Shown in pieces: positions 9,038-20,908 of a DNA stretch of 64,000 bases. Source of the DNA: Luteimonas sp. MC1825. Its GTDB lineage: Bacteria; Pseudomonadota; Gammaproteobacteria; Xanthomonadales; Xanthomonadaceae. The translations under genes were made by a program, and so were the position numbers. Numbering within the stretch: position 1 is the stretch's first letter; each line of letters starts with the position of its first letter. The stretch lies in NCBI RefSeq assembly GCF_014764385.1, contig NZ_CP061714.1, forward strand, positions 620,001 to 684,000. Reading direction: 5' to 3'. The notes under the pieces were generated by a model that was not told the origin of the DNA, searched no databases, and saw only the letters and a program-made list of their open reading frames with translations.

Positions 9038-12000
9038 ATGCGAGGTTTGGCGACATGGATCGGCCTCTGCCTGTGCGGGTTGCTGGCGGGCATGGCCGTG
9101 GCCGCGGTGCCGCAGTTGCCGCAGCCGCGCCAGATCAGCGTGTTCGACGGGCTGCCGTCGAATCGCGTCAACGCGCTCGCCGAAGACCGCCAGGGGTACC
9201 TGTGGATCGCCACGCGCGACGGCCTGGCGCGCTATGACGGCGTGGGTTTCCGCATCTGGCGGGTCGGCGACGGCCTGCGCGACAACTTCATATGGTCGGT
9301 GCATGTCGATGCGCAGGACCGGGTGTGGATCGGCACCCAGAACGCCGGCCTGGCGATGCTGGACGTGGAGCGCGAGGCGTTCACCTGGTACGACAGGAAC
9401 TCGCACGCGGCGATCGCCGGCAACGATGTGTGGTCGGTGGCGAGCACGCCCGATGGCGACGTCTGGTTCGGGACCGCGGAGAGCGGACTGCACCGTATAT
9501 CGCCCGACGGCCGCGTGCGGCAGTACGCGCACGAGCCGGGCAATGCCGACAGCCTGCCCTCCAACGGCGTGTCGCATCTCGCCGTGGACCGGCGCGATGG
9601 CACGCTGTGGATCGGCACCAAGGGTGGCGTGGCGCGCTGGACCGGTTCGGGCTTCGCCAGGTTGCCGGTGGATGCGCTGCCGTCGTTGCTGATCGACGGG
9701 CTGACCGTGGACGACGGCGGCGAGGTCTGGATGGGCATGCACGGCGCGGGCATGGTGCGGCGCGTGGATGGACGCATCGAACGCCTGCCATGGGTGGACC
9801 CGGTGCTCGGCCAGCCCGCGCTGCACATGCTGCTCGAGGATGCGCAGGGCGCGCGCTGGCTGGATACCCGCAGTGGCCTGGCCTGGGAGCGCGACGGTCG
9901 CGTCGACAACGTGCCGCTGTACAGCACCACCAGCCGCGGCCTGGTGCGTCCCGCCTGGTCCAGCGCATACGAAGACCGCGAAGGTGGCCTGTGGTTCGCC
10001 AGCTCCGATGCCGGCCTCTGGCACCTGCCGGCCAACTGGCGGAATTTCACCGTGCTGCAGCGGCGCCTTGGCGATCCGGCTTCGCCGGCCAACGCCTTCG
10101 TCTACGGCGTGGCACCGGCCACCGCCGCCGGTGGGCGTGGACTGTGGCTGGTCGGCAGCGGTGGCGTGCTCGACTGGATGGATCCGGAAACCGGCAGCAT
10201 CGAACACCGGTTCACCGAAGTGTGCGGGGCGCTGCTGGTCACCGGCGTGCTCGAAGCGCGCGATGGCGGCGTGTGGCTCGGTTGCCAGGACCAGTTGGTG
10301 CGCTTCGATCCGCTGAGCCGGGCGGTGCGCCGCTGGCATGCCGATGGCAGCGCCGATGCCGCGCCACCCGGGCGCATCGCGCACTTCGTCGAATTGCAGG
10401 ACCGCACGCTGTGGCTGGCCACCCTGCACAGCGTCCAGCACCGCGACCGTGCCGGCCGGGTGCTCGACACCGTCCACCGCGGCGATGGCCGTGGCCTGGG
10501 CTTCAATGATTCGGTCGAGCAGCTCGCGCGCGCGCCGGATGGCGGACTGTGGCTGGTCGGCAGCGGCGGGCTGCGTACGTGGAATGACGGCCTGCGCCGC
10601 TTCGAAGCGATCCCCGGCGCGCCCGGGATCGCACTGCAGGGCGTCGCCATCGAAGCGTCGGGAGACGGCCACCGCATCTGGCTCGCAGGCAACGGCGTGC
10701 TGTCGGTGTATCGCTGGGATGGCGCGTCGCTGCACCACCTGGACACGGTGGACGCCGCCCAGGGACTGCCGACCGTCGCCCCGGGCGGGGTGCTGGTGGA
10801 CGACGCCGGCGTGGTGTGGATGACCACGGCGCGCGGACTGGTCCGGTTCGACCCGGTGACACGCCGGGTGCGCGTCTACGGCGTGCGCGACGGCCTCCCG
10901 AGCCACGAGTTCAGCGAGTACCCGATGCAGATGTCGCCGTTGGGCTACGTCGCCGCCGGGACCGCCGATGGCCTGCTGCTGTTCCATCCGCGGCAGGTGC
11001 AATGGACGCAGGGCACGCCGACGCTGGCGGTGGAGTCGATCGACCTGCGCCGCGGCGACGATCGCGTGTCGCTGTCGCCGCTGGCCACCCAGCTTGAACT
11101 GCGCCACGACGATCGCGACCTGCGCGTGGTCGCGCGCCTGCTGTCGTTCACCGACGCGCACGCGCACCGCTACCGCTTCCTGCTCGAGGGCGACGATGCC
11201 GGCTGGGTTGAGACCGGCGCGGCCGGCGAGCGGATCTTCCCGAAGCTGGCCCCTGGCCGCTATCGGCTGCAGGTGCAGGCACGCACCGCCGACGACGCGT
11301 GGTCACCCTCGCAGCAGCTGGTGCTGCACGTGCAGCCCCCGTGGTGGCAGGCCGCCTGGGCGCAACTGCTGTTCGTCGCGCTCGCGGTCCTGCTCGTGCT
11401 GTGGATCGGGCGCGCCTACCGGGGCCGTTTGAAGCGTCGCCACGCCTGGCAGCTCAACGAGCAGAAACGCGACCTGGCCGAACAGGCGTCGCTGGCCAAG
11501 ACCAGGTTCCTGGCCACGCTGGGCCACGAAGTGCGCACGCCGATGACCGGCGTTCTGGGCATGAGCGAGCTGCTGCTGGGCACCGAGCTCGAGCCGCGCC
11601 AGCGCGGCTATGCCGATGCCATCCGCCGCGCCGGTGAGCACCTCATGCGCCTGGTCAACGACGCGCTCGACCTCGCGCGCATCGAGGCCGGCAAGCTGGA
11701 GCTCGATGCCCAGCCCTTCGACCTGGTGGAGCTGCTCGACGAAGTGGCCGGCATGGTCGAGCCGATGGCCCGCCAGCGCGGCCTTGCCTTCCGCCGGCAC
11801 ATCGATGCCGACACCCCGCGCTGGCTGCTCGGCGACGCCGGCCGCGTCCGGCAGATCCTGCTCAACCTGCTCGGCAACGCGATCAAGTTCACGGAGGTCG
11901 GCAGCGTGTCGCTGCAGGCGGCACCGATGGCCGGCGCCGGCGTGCGCCTGGTGGTGTCCGATACGGGGCCCGGGCTCAACGATGAGCAGAAGGCGTACCT

Positions 12001-12597
12001 GTTCCGGCGCTTCGAGCAGGCCGAAGGCGTGCGCACGGCGTCGCGTTACGGCGGCAGTGGCCTGGGCCTGGCGATCTGCCAGGAGCTTGCCGTCGCCATG
12101 CGGGGGCGCATCGAGCTGGACAGCACGCCGGGGCAGGGCACGGACTTCACCGTCGACCTGCCGCTGCCAGGCGCGCAGCCGCCCGGGACGCGGCCAGCTA
12201 ACATCCGACCGCCACGCCCGGCACAGCGGCCGCTGGACATCCTGCTGGTCGAGGATGACGCCACGGTCGCCGAGGTGATCGTGGGCCTGCTGCATGCGCA
12301 GGGGCACCACGTGGTGCACGTGCCGCACGGACTGGCCGCGCTGAGCGAGACCACCGCCAGCCGCTTCGATCTCGCCCTGCTCGACCTCGACCTGCCCGGC
12401 ATCGACGGCCTCGCGCTGGCGCGGCAGCTGCATGCCTGTGGATTCACCGCGCCGCTGCTGGCGGTCACCGCGCGCGCGGATGCCGACGCCGAGCCCGCGG
12501 CGCGCGCGGCCGGGTTCGACATGTTCCTGCGCAAACCGGTGACAGGTGCCTTGCTCGCCGATGCCATCGACGCGCTTCTGGCCGGGGACGAGGTGTC

Positions 12598-12601
<4 letters not shown>
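9038..12601 (+). CDS. Two-component hybrid sensor histidine kinase with periplasmic propellers
   Basis: An 1187-residue membrane sensor. A signal peptide (about residues 1-22) leads into repeated two-component-regulator propeller motifs ([20 protein letters not shown], then WIGT/WFGT repeats), filling most of residues 25-680. A Y_Y_Y domain ([15 protein letters not shown] ... [13 protein letters not shown]) and one helix near 757-780 follow. The cytoplasmic part has a HisKA box with phospho-His830 ([18 protein letters not shown]), an HATPase with DTGPGL and GGSGLGLAI, and a receiver domain with Asp1116 ([11 protein letters not shown]). There is no HTH output domain, so it must signal through a partner. 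GGGGAGG lies just before ATG 9038. Its stop interlocks with that of hemE. Confidence 0.93.
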
Positions 12602-13671
<1,070 letters not shown>

Positions 13672-13705
13672 GTCTTGGGTCCTGGTAACGGCCCGCGGGG
13701 CAGGG

Positions 13706-13963
13706 TCACGGTTTCGGCACGTCCGCGCCCTGCGCGAACATCAGCTGGAAACCGCGCTTGAGCTGCTGGTCGCGGGCCTGCTCCAGCGCTTTCACGGCGC
13801 TGGTCTGGTCGAGGAACTGCTCGCGCCGCACCGTGCTGCGGCCGCCGATCTGTCCGGTTTCGCGCACCAGCGCCCAGCCGCCGAGCAGGTCGGGCTGGAG
13901 CATCAGTTGCACGAAGCGCGGCGGTTCGCGGCCTTCGGGGCGTTGTTGCAGGAGCAGGCGCAT
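13706..13963 (-). CDS. Small WGR-domain protein
   Basis: An 85-residue protein consisting of little more than one WGR domain: [24 protein letters not shown] with the eponymous motif changed to WALVRETG, then a basic helix ([12 protein letters not shown]). WGR domains occur in PARP and MolR proteins and may bind nucleic acid; the free-standing form has no established role. It sits between aroB and hemE on the same strand, so it is probably co-transcribed with them. Confidence 0.75.
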   Translation of the reverse strand: MRLLLQQRPEGREPPRFVQLMLQPDLLGGWALVRETGQIGGRSTVRREQFLDQTSAVKALEQARDQQLKRGFQLMFAQGADVPKP

Positions 13964-14006
13964 CCGGTGATTGTAGCCGGCGGCGGGTCCCGGACGCCGC
14001 TGCTGG

Positions 14007-15095
14007 CTAGGCGCCCAGGACGTCCAGCACCGCGGCTTCCGGCACGTCGGACACGACCCGCGCGCGGCCCGCGCCGTCCAAGAGCACGAACCGCAGGCCG
14101 CTGGCCTGGGCCTTCTTGTCCAGGCGCATGCGCGCCAGCAGCGCCCGCGGGTCAAGTCCACGCGGCAGCTCCACCGGCAGCCCCAAGCGCAGCAGCAGCG
14201 CGCGCAGGCCGTCGGCGTCGCCGCTGGCGGACATGCCGAGCATCGTGGAGAGACGGGCCGCGAGCACCATGCCCACCGCCACCGCCTCGCCGTGGTTCAG
14301 GCCGCCGTAGCCCTGTTCGGTCTCGATGGCGTGGGCAAAGGTGTGGCCGAAGTTGAGCAGGGCGCGCTCGCCGCGCTCGCAAGGGTCGCGCGTGACGATC
14401 GCCGCCTTGTGCGCGCAGCTGCGCGCGATGGCGTCGGCCAGCGCCGTATCCTCGCGGCCGAGCAGCGCGCCGGCGTGGCCGGCCAGCCAGTCGAGGAAGG
14501 GCGCGTCGACGATGGCGCCGTACTTCACCACTTCCGCCAGCCCGGCGCGCAGCTCGCGGTCGGGCAGGGAGCGCAGCACGGCGGTATCGGCCAGCACCGC
14601 GCGCGGCGGGTGGAAGGCGCCGACCAGGTTCTTGCCGGCGGCCAGGTCGACGGCGGTCTTGCCACCGACCGAGGAGTCCACCATCGCCAGCAGCGTGGTC
14701 GGCAGCTGCACGCAGTCGATGCCGCGCATCCAGCAGGCCGCCGCAAACCCGGCGAGATCGCCGACCACGCCGCCACCGAGCGCAAACACACAGGCATCGC
14801 GGGTGGCGCCCAGCGCGGCCAGCGCGTCGATGGCGGCGGCGAAGCCCTGCAGGGTCTTGGACGCTTCACCGGCGGGCAGCACGAAGCGCGCGATGCGCAG
14901 GTCCGGGCGTGCGGCCAGCAACGCATCCTCCACGCCCTGCGCATGCAGCGGCGCGACATTGCTGTCGCTGGCCAGCAGCACCTGGCGGCCGCGCAGGGTT
15001 GCGGCAAGCGCTTCGCCGTCGGCAAGCAGCCCCTGTCCGATGGTGATGCGGTAGGCGGCGTCACCGCCCACGTCGACATGGCGGATCGCGGTCAC
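14007..15095 (-). CDS. aroB: 3-dehydroquinate synthase
   Basis: A 362-residue NAD- and zinc-dependent enzyme converting DAHP to 3-dehydroquinate, the second step of the shikimate pathway. The family motifs [34 protein letters not shown] and the metal-binding [10 protein letters not shown] and LNHGEAV are present. It starts with GTG at 15095 overlapping the aroK stop (GTGA), so aroK-aroB translation is coupled. Confidence 0.96.
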   Translation of the reverse strand: MTAIRHVDVGGDAAYRITIGQGLLADGEALAATLRGRQVLLASDSNVAPLHAQGVEDALLAARPDLRIARFVLPAGEASKTLQGFAAAIDALAALGATRDACVFALGGGVVGDLAGFAAACWMRGIDCVQLPTTLLAMVDSSVGGKTAVDLAAGKNLVGAFHPPRAVLADTAVLRSLPDRELRAGLAEVVKYGAIVDAPFLDWLAGHAGALLGREDTALADAIARSCAHKAAIVTRDPCERGERALLNFGHTFAHAIETEQGYGGLNHGEAVAVGMVLAARLSTMLGMSASGDADGLRALLLRLGLPVELPRGLDPRALLARMRLDKKAQASGLRFVLLDGAGRARVVSDVPEAAVLDVLGA

Positions 15096-15637
15096 GACGC
15101 CAGCTCCAGGCCGCGCTGCCAGTCGCTGTCCAGCGCATGGCCGAGCTTCACGGCGGCGTCGGCCGCGGTGAGCGCACGCGTGTCGAACTGCATGTCGGCG
15201 ACGGCGGCGTAGAGCGGGTCGCGCACCTCGGCCAGGTGCCGCAGCACCGCTTCGCGATCGCCGCCGGCCAGCAGCGGACGGCTGCGGTCGCGGGCCAGGC
15301 GCGCCAGCTGCGCCTCCACGTCGACCAGCAGGTGCACGACGTAGCCACGGGTACGCAACAGCACGCGGGTGCCGGCATCGAGCACCGCGCCGCCACCGGT
15401 GGAGACCACGCAGCCCGTGGCGGCCAGAAGAGTCGCCAGGACCTCGCGTTCGCGCGCGCGGAATCCGGCCTCGCCCTCGCATTCGAAGATCATCGCCACG
15501 CTGGTGCCGGTGCGCAGCTCGATCTCGCGGTCGGCGTCGACGAAGGGCAGCGCGAAGCGCTCGGCGAGGCGGCGGCCGATCGCGGATTTGCCCGCGCCCA
15601 TGGGGCCGACGAGGACGAGGTTCGGGGCGGGATTCAT
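15092..15637 (-). CDS. aroK: Shikimate kinase
   Basis: A 181-residue P-loop kinase phosphorylating shikimate. Walker [14 protein letters not shown] lies at residues 11-23, the shikimate-binding DADREIE near 34, STGGGAVLD near 80 and the lid arginine region RPLLAGG near 118. The chosen ATG 15637 gives the usual compact N-terminus; an upstream in-frame ATG at 15667 adds ten atypical residues. It is the first gene of the aroK-aroB pair. Confidence 0.95.
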   Translation of the reverse strand: MNPAPNLVLVGPMGAGKSAIGRRLAERFALPFVDADREIELRTGTSVAMIFECEGEAGFRAREREVLATLLAATGCVVSTGGGAVLDAGTRVLLRTRGYVVHLLVDVEAQLARLARDRSRPLLAGGDREAVLRHLAEVRDPLYAAVADMQFDTRALTAADAAVKLGHALDSDWQRGLELAS

Positions 15638-15739
15638 GCTCCGCGATGCTAGCAGCCGGTGATCCACGGCGCGCCCTTAACATGCGCCGCACTAGGGTTG
15701 CAGGCAGCGGCAGTGTCGCCGCCAACCGGAATACCCGCC

Positions 15740-15943
15740 ATGACGATCGCCAAGATCATCGAAGTGAATGCCTCCTCGCCCACCAGCGTCGAGGATGCCG
15801 TGCGCACCGGACTGGCCAAGTGCGCGGAGTCGGTCAAGAACATCCGCGGCGCCTGGATCAACGAGACCAAGGTGGTCACCGACGGCGGCGGCAACATCAC
15901 CGAATGGCGCGTCAACCTGCGGGTGACGTTCGTCGTCGAGTAG
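15740..15943 (+). CDS. Dodecin
   Basis: A 67-residue protein matching the dodecin family throughout: [20 protein letters not shown], the central [11 protein letters not shown] flavin-stacking tryptophan motif and a final TFVVE strand. Dodecins form hollow 12-mers that store or buffer flavins or coenzyme A in the cytosol. The 3' end overlaps the convergent kinase gene by 32 bp. Confidence 0.93.
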   Translation: MTIAKIIEVNASSPTSVEDAVRTGLAKCAESVKNIRGAWINETKVVTDGGGNITEWRVNLRVTFVVE

Positions 15944-16760
15944 GGACCGGCGCGTCAGTGGTCGGCCGTCGCGCGGCATCGAGGCCGATCACCAGGTCCG
16001 CGATCGCCGGCAGCGTACGCAGCGCCTGCCGGCTGACGCGTTCGTAGTGCTGGATGAAGCGCTCGATGCCGGCGCGCGTCATCGCCGGCCGGGAAGGCGC
16101 GGCGGCGTGCAGCGCCTGTTCCGCCTGCCAGCGCCAGTCCGCCACGACCTCGAAGCCGGGCGGCTGCAGGAACAGCAGCCGGTCCGCGCGCGCCCACAGG
16201 GCCGGGTAGTCGCGGGCGAGTGCGGCGTTGCACCAGCGGCGCCAGGTGGCGTCGGGGTCCTCGTCGCGTTCCAGGGCGTTGACCGGTGTGGCCAGCGCGG
16301 CGTCGTCCTCGGCGGTTGTGCCGATGAACCAGCCTTCCAGGATCACCAGGCGGATGCCGGCGACCCGCGGCCAGTCGCTGCGCGTGCAGCGCCGGTCGGC
16401 GAGCTTGTCGAAGCGCGGCAGGTCGGCCGAGCCGGTGGCGCGCAGCGCGTCCAGGGTGGCGAACGCGAGCGCCAGGTCGTGCGTGCCGGGCGGGCCGCGC
16501 GTGGCGAGCAGCGGGTGCACGTCGCGGGCCAAGGCCTGGCGCGCGTCGTGGTCGAGGTAGACGTCGTCGATCGACAGCACCGCGGTGGGCAGGCCGCGTG
16601 CGGCGGCTGCCCGCGCCAGCTGCGCGGCCAGCGTCGACTTGCCGGAGCCCTGGACGCCGCTGATCGCGAACACCCGCGCGCCGGACGCGATCACCTCGGC
16701 CAGCACGGCGGCCATCATGGCATCGCCGAAACCGCCGCGCGGGTGCAAGGGCGTCTGCAT
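15912..16760 (-). CDS. P-loop kinase, D-glycerate 3-kinase-like
   Basis: A 282-residue protein related to plant-type D-glycerate 3-kinase, yeast Tda10 and the uridine kinase/phosphoribulokinase superfamily. Walker A is [13 protein letters not shown] at about residues 33-45. [14 protein letters not shown] matches the family's substrate/Mg motif, [15 protein letters not shown] follows, and [10 protein letters not shown] is the Walker B-like segment. The likely reaction is ATP-dependent phosphorylation of glycerate, but the substrate is inferred from family only. It is divergent from pdxH and convergent with dodecin. Confidence 0.78.
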   Translation of the reverse strand: MQTPLHPRGGFGDAMMAAVLAEVIASGARVFAISGVQGSGKSTLAAQLARAAAARGLPTAVLSIDDVYLDHDARQALARDVHPLLATRGPPGTHDLALAFATLDALRATGSADLPRFDKLADRRCTRSDWPRVAGIRLVILEGWFIGTTAEDDAALATPVNALERDEDPDATWRRWCNAALARDYPALWARADRLLFLQPPGFEVVADWRWQAEQALHAAAPSRPAMTRAGIERFIQHYERVSRQALRTLPAIADLVIGLDAARRPTTDAPVPTRRRTSPAG

Positions 16761-16825
16761 CCGTGCACGATAGCGCGGCGCCGGCGCGTGCCGCGCGCGT
16801 GCCGTCCATGTGGAGTCCTGCCGTG

Positions 16826-17422
16826 ATGACCGACCTGTACGCCGAAGCCCTGGCCACCTTCGACACGTTGTTCGACGAGGCGCGCGATGCCGGCGAGCCC
16901 GACCGCACCGCGATGACCCTGGCCACCGCCACGCCCGACGGCCGACCCTCGGCGCGCACCGTGCTGCTGAAGGCGCACGACGCGCGCGGCTTCGTGTTCT
17001 ACACCCATCTCGACGGCCGCAAGGGCCGCGAACTGAAGTCCAACCCGCGCGCCGCGCTGCTGTTCCATTGGCCGCGGGTCCGCCAGGGCGTGCAGGTGCG
17101 CATCGAGGGGCCAGTGGCGATCATCGACGAGGCCGAGGCCGACGCGTATTTCGCCACGCGGGCGCGCGGCAGCCAGCTTGGCGCCTGGGCGTCGCTGCAG
17201 TCGGAGACGCTGGCCGCGCGCGAGGACTTCGAGCGCCGCCTGGCGGACTATGCGCAGCAGTTCGACGGCCGCGACGTGCCGCGCCCGCCGCGCTGGAACG
17301 GCCTGCGCGTGCGCGCCGACCGCATCGAGTTCTGGTACGGCGCCGACTACCGCCTGCACGAACGCTGGCTGTACGAATGCGACCACGCCGGCGACTGCAG
17401 CAAACGGATGCTGTACCCGTGA
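16826..17422 (+). CDS. pdxH: Pyridoxamine 5'-phosphate oxidase
   Basis: A 198-residue FMN flavoprotein oxidising PNP or PMP to pyridoxal phosphate. Visible family motifs are [44 protein letters not shown] and the C-terminal [12 protein letters not shown] 16826 is preceded by GGAG about ten bases upstream; ATG 16808 in the same frame would add six residues and has no ribosome site. Its stop overlaps the GTG start of the next gene. Confidence 0.95.
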   Translation: MTDLYAEALATFDTLFDEARDAGEPDRTAMTLATATPDGRPSARTVLLKAHDARGFVFYTHLDGRKGRELKSNPRAALLFHWPRVRQGVQVRIEGPVAIIDEAEADAYFATRARGSQLGAWASLQSETLAAREDFERRLADYAQQFDGRDVPRPPRWNGLRVRADRIEFWYGADYRLHERWLYECDHAGDCSKRMLYP

Positions 17423-18249
17423 GCGAAGCGGGGGCCACGCATGGGCCGCGGCGGATCGTCTGCCTGACCGAGGAGCCCACCGAGACCCTGTACGCGCTTG
17501 GCGAGCAGGACCGCATCGTCGGCATCAGCGGTTTCACGGTGCGGCCGCCCGAGGCGCGCCGGGAAAAGCCGAAGGTGAGCGCGTTCACCAGCGCGAAGAT
17601 CGGCGCGATCCTGGCGTTGCGCCCGGACATGGCGATCGGCTTTTCCGACATCCAGGCCGACATCGCCGCCGAGCTGGTGCGCAACGGCGTGGAGGTGTGG
17701 ATCAGCAACCACCGCAGCGTGGATGGCATCGTCGACTACGTGCGCCGGCTGGGTGCGCTGGTCGGCGTGGCCGCGCGCGCCAATGCCTATGCCGATGACC
17801 TGCGACGCGGTCTGGACGAGGTCGCGGCGCTGGCGGCCGCGCTCCCGCGCCGGCCGCGCGTGTATTTCGAGGAGTGGGACGACCCGCCGATCACCGGCAT
17901 CCGCTGGGTCGCCGAACTGCTGCGGATCGCCGGCGGCGACGACGTGTTCCCGGAGCTTGCCGCCGAGCCGCTGGCGAAGCAGCGCATCCTCGCCGACGCC
18001 GGTGAAGTGGTGCGCCGCGCGCCGGACATCATCATCGGCTCGTGGTGCGGCAAGAAATTCCGCCCCGACAAGGTGGCCGCGCGGCCGGGCTGGGACGCGA
18101 TCCCGGCGGTCCGCGACGGCGAGCTGCACGAGGTCAAGTCGCCGCTGATCCTGCAGCCGGGGCCGGCGGCGCTGACCGACGGCGTGCGCGCGCTGGCCGC
18201 GATCGTGCACGGCTGGTCGCAGCGCGAACGCGCGCGCGGCCGGGGCTGA
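17419..18249 (+). CDS. Cobalamin-binding (BtuF-like) periplasmic-type protein without signal peptide
   Basis: A 276-residue protein of the vitamin B12/iron-siderophore substrate-binding fold: [18 protein letters not shown] at the start, then [20 protein letters not shown], an [17 protein letters not shown] motif and [12 protein letters not shown]. No signal peptide precedes the domain, so it is predicted to be cytosolic, unlike true BtuF. No permease or ATPase genes are nearby. It starts with GTG coupled to pdxH by GTGA. Function beyond ligand binding is unknown. Confidence 0.75.
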   Translation: MSEAGATHGPRRIVCLTEEPTETLYALGEQDRIVGISGFTVRPPEARREKPKVSAFTSAKIGAILALRPDMAIGFSDIQADIAAELVRNGVEVWISNHRSVDGIVDYVRRLGALVGVAARANAYADDLRRGLDEVAALAAALPRRPRVYFEEWDDPPITGIRWVAELLRIAGGDDVFPELAAEPLAKQRILADAGEVVRRAPDIIIGSWCGKKFRPDKVAARPGWDAIPAVRDGELHEVKSPLILQPGPAALTDGVRALAAIVHGWSQRERARGRG

Positions 18250-18298
18250 CGCGCGCCGCGCGCTCTGCGATGATCCGCCACCCCCGAGGAGAACCGAC

Positions 18299-18694
18299 AT
18301 GAACCAGGCCGCCATGCACGATGCCGCCCGCCTCCTGCTGCGCATCGCGCTCGGCGTGCTGGTGCTGCTGCACGGCGTCGCCAAGCTGCGCGGCGGCATG
18401 TCCGGGATCGAGCGCCTGGTCGAGGCCAACGGCCTGCCGGGCGTGCTGGCCTACGGTGTGCTGGTCGGCGAGGTGCTGGCGCCACTGATGCTGCTGCTCG
18501 GCTTCCATGCACGCCTCGGCGCGGCGCTGGTCGCCATCAACATGCTGTTCGCCGTCGTACTGGCGCACATGGGCCAGCTCGGCCAGTTCAACGGCGAGGG
18601 CGGCTGGGCGCTGGAACTGCAGGGCATGTTCCTCGCCACGGCGGTCGCGATCATGCTGCTGGGGCCCGGCCGCTACAGCCTCAACCAGCGCTGA
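18299..18694 (+). CDS. DoxX-family membrane protein
   Basis: A 131-residue inner-membrane protein with four predicted helices. The DoxX signature runs through LLLRIALGVLVLLHGVAKL, LPGVLAYGVLVGEVLAPLML and the third helix near residues 77-94. DoxX/YqjF proteins are linked in other bacteria to redox and thiol stress, but the activity is poorly defined. A GGAG ribosome site precedes the ATG. It may be co-transcribed with the upstream gene (49 bp gap) and meets the DUF4426 gene head-on. Confidence 0.82.
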   Translation: MNQAAMHDAARLLLRIALGVLVLLHGVAKLRGGMSGIERLVEANGLPGVLAYGVLVGEVLAPLMLLLGFHARLGAALVAINMLFAVVLAHMGQLGQFNGEGGWALELQGMFLATAVAIMLLGPGRYSLNQR

Positions 18695-18703
18695 GCGCGT
18701 CGC

Positions 18704-19189
18704 TCAGGGCAGGATGTCGCGGCTGAAGCGCAGCGTCATCGGCGCGGCACCCGCGGCCTCCACGTTGATGTCGAAGCTGAGCGTCTCCGGCGGCTTCACA
18801 CGCAGGGTGCCGACATAGTCGATGTAGCCGTCGCTGCGCACTTCGCGCAGCGCGATCGGCTGGCCGCGGCCGAGCAGGTCGCTGGCCCTTGCTTCCACGC
18901 GCGCCGGGAGCGACGCCTCGTCCGGGCCCGCGCGCAGGCTGATCACCAGCACCATGCCGGCGGCCTCGCGGTCGATGCCGTAGGTGCGCGCCATCGCCGC
19001 GCCCACGACGCCAGCAGGCACCAGGCTGGCACGCAGCACGCGGTCGCCGTCGCGGAGTTCGGCCGGCGGTTCGACCGCATTCGGCGGCGGTGACGGCGCG
19101 GGGCCGTTGCCGCAGGCGGCCAGCGTGACTACCAGGGCAAGGCCGAACAGGGCGGATCGGCGGCGCGGGGCGATCGTGTGCTCAGTCAT
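18704..19189 (-). CDS. DUF4426 lipoprotein
   Basis: A 161-residue protein with a lipoprotein signal (LVVTLAACGNG, lipidated Cys about residue 26). The mature domain fits DUF4426: GDRVLRASLVPAGVVGAAMARTYGI, then LREVRSDGYIDYVGTLRVKP near the end. The family is uncharacterised. The ATG overlaps the end of proC by 8 bp, so yggS-proC-DUF4426 form one unit, an arrangement known from other gammaproteobacteria. Confidence 0.8.
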   Translation of the reverse strand: MTEHTIAPRRRSALFGLALVVTLAACGNGPAPSPPPNAVEPPAELRDGDRVLRASLVPAGVVGAAMARTYGIDREAAGMVLVISLRAGPDEASLPARVEARASDLLGRGQPIALREVRSDGYIDYVGTLRVKPPETLSFDINVEAAGAAPMTLRFSRDILP

Positions 19190-20060
19190 TGGCGGCGGAC
19201 AGTTCGCGGCCACGCACGGTGGCGCGGTCGATGGCGGCGGCCACCAGCGGGCGCAGCCCGCCGGATTCGAAGGTCTCGACTGCTGCCTGGGTGGTGCCGC
19301 CGGGTGACGTGACGCGATGCCGCAGCTCGGCCGGTGCCTCTCCGGACTCGGCCAGCATGCGCGCCGCGCCGAGGATGGTCTGCAGCACGAGGGTGCGGGC
19401 GGCGTCTGCGGGCAGGCCTTGCGCGCGCGCGGCATCTTCCATGGCTTCGGCGAGCAGGAAGACATAGGCCGGGCCGCTGCCCGAAACCGCGGTGACCGCG
19501 TCCATCAGCACTTCGTCGTCGATCCACACCGTGGCGCCGGCGCTGGCCAGCAGCGTTTCGGCACGCGCGCGGCCGTCGCCATCGACATGGCGGTTGGCAT
19601 GCAGTCCGCTCACGCCCGCGCCGAGCAGCGCGGGGGTGTTGGGCATGGCGCGGACCACGGCGGCGCTGCCACCCAGCCAGCGGTCGAGTTGTGCCGCGGT
19701 GATGCCGGCGGCAATCGAGATCGCGAGCGGCCGAGCGTCGCGCGCGGTGGCGGCCAGCTCCTCGCAGATTCCGCGCATCACCTGCGGCTTGACCGCCAGC
19801 AGCCAGGTGTCGGCGCCCGCCACCGCATCGCGTGCGTGTTCGAACACCTGCACGCCGAAGTCGCGCGACAGCGCGTCGCGCAGCGCCGCGACCGGTTCGG
19901 CGACACGGATGCGCACGGGATCCACGCCGCGCGCGACCAGGCCACCGACCAGGCTGCGCGCCATGTTGCCGCCGCCGACGAAGGCGGTGATGCCGGTGTC
20001 GGCGGGAGCGGATGGCTGGGCGGGCATGGCGGCGGTCTCGGATGCGAGCGATGGCGGCAT
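19182..20060 (-). CDS. proC: Pyrroline-5-carboxylate reductase
   Basis: A 292-residue NAD(P)H enzyme making proline. The Rossmann motif FVGGGNMARSLVGGL lies near residue 27, VRAMPNTPALLGAG near 140, and the proC signature SPGGTTQAAVETFESGGLR near 255. The 20060 start gives a longer N-terminus than usual; the in-frame ATG at 20027 gives a more typical 281 residues, and neither has a strong ribosome site. Confidence 0.95.
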   Translation of the reverse strand: MPPSLASETAAMPAQPSAPADTGITAFVGGGNMARSLVGGLVARGVDPVRIRVAEPVAALRDALSRDFGVQVFEHARDAVAGADTWLLAVKPQVMRGICEELAATARDARPLAISIAAGITAAQLDRWLGGSAAVVRAMPNTPALLGAGVSGLHANRHVDGDGRARAETLLASAGATVWIDDEVLMDAVTAVSGSGPAYVFLLAEAMEDAARAQGLPADAARTLVLQTILGAARMLAESGEAPAELRHRVTSPGGTTQAAVETFESGGLRPLVAAAIDRATVRGRELSAAND

Positions 20061-20077
20061 TGTCGCCGAGGGCGGTC

Positions 20078-20770
20078 TCAGGCGCGCGCGCCGAACAGCG
20101 CGGTACCGACGCGGACCATGGTCGCGCCCTCGGCGATCGCCTCCGGAAAATCCGCGCTCATGCCCATCGACAGCGTGTCCACCCCGGCATGACGGGCGGC
20201 CAGCGCGTCGAACAGTCCACGCATCGCGGCGAACGCGGCGCGGCGCCCGGCTTCGTCCGCGCGCGGTGCCGGGATCGCCATCAGCCCACGCAGTGCGAGC
20301 GTGGGACGGGCCGCGATCGCGTCGGCCAGCGCGGGCACGTCACCCGGCGCGCAGCCGTGCTTGCTGTCCTCGTCGTCGATGTTCACCTGCACCAGTACCG
20401 CCAGCGGCGCGCGGTCGGCGGGACGCGCCGCGGCCAGCGCAAGGACCAGCTTGAGGCGGTCCACCGACTGCACCCAGTCGAACAGCACGGCGGCCTGCGC
20501 GGCCTTGTTGGACTGCAGGTGGCCGATGAGATGCCATTCCAGTCCGGCGCCTGCGAGCGCCGCGATCTTTGTCGCGGCCTCCTGCACGTAGTTCTCGCCA
20601 AACGCGCGCGCGGCACCCGGCCGCGCCCGCGCCCAGTCGTCGGCCAGCGCCGCCAACTCGCCGGCGTTGCGGGTCTTGCCCACCGCGACCAGCCGCGCGT
20701 CTGGCCTGCGGGCGTCGCGGGAGGCGTTTTCAATGTCGCGCAATACGCGCTCGAGCCGTCCGGATGACAT
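20078..20770 (-). CDS. yggS: YggS/PROSC-type PLP homeostasis protein
   Basis: A 230-residue single-domain PLP protein of the alanine racemase-like barrel fold. The cofactor lysine is in LVAVGKTRN; FGENYVQEA, WHLIGHLQSNK and the phosphate-binding SMGMSADFPEAI and VRVGTALFG motifs are all present. Family members buffer pyridoxal phosphate and affect amino-acid balance. The gene heads the yggS-proC-DUF4426 group and is divergent from pilT. Confidence 0.94.
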   Translation of the reverse strand: MSSGRLERVLRDIENASRDARRPDARLVAVGKTRNAGELAALADDWARARPGAARAFGENYVQEAATKIAALAGAGLEWHLIGHLQSNKAAQAAVLFDWVQSVDRLKLVLALAAARPADRAPLAVLVQVNIDDEDSKHGCAPGDVPALADAIAARPTLALRGLMAIPAPRADEAGRRAAFAAMRGLFDALAARHAGVDTLSMGMSADFPEAIAEGATMVRVGTALFGARA

Positions 20771-20908
20771 CGGTCCGCCTCCCTGGCCACCGTGGATTTG
20801 TGACGCGGATACGAGGCTATACTGCCTGCGGGGAGTAGTCTGGCGCCAGCCGCGGGGTGGCGTGGCCACTCGATTTGTCTACTGATGCAATGCCGCTGGG
20901 GAGCATGC
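20771..20908. promoter_or_regulatory. Divergent yggS/pilT promoter region
   Basis: This 138-bp gap must hold promoters for both flanking genes. On the plus strand TATACT at 20818-20823 is a good -10 candidate for pilT. No -35 at proper spacing is convincing (TTGTGA at 20798 is only 14 bp away). Confidence 0.4.

Noticed and set aside
8930..11167. 745-codon minus-strand frame opposite the sensor kinase
   Set aside because: It is antisense to propeller repeats with clear motifs; composition is typical of a GC-rich shadow frame.
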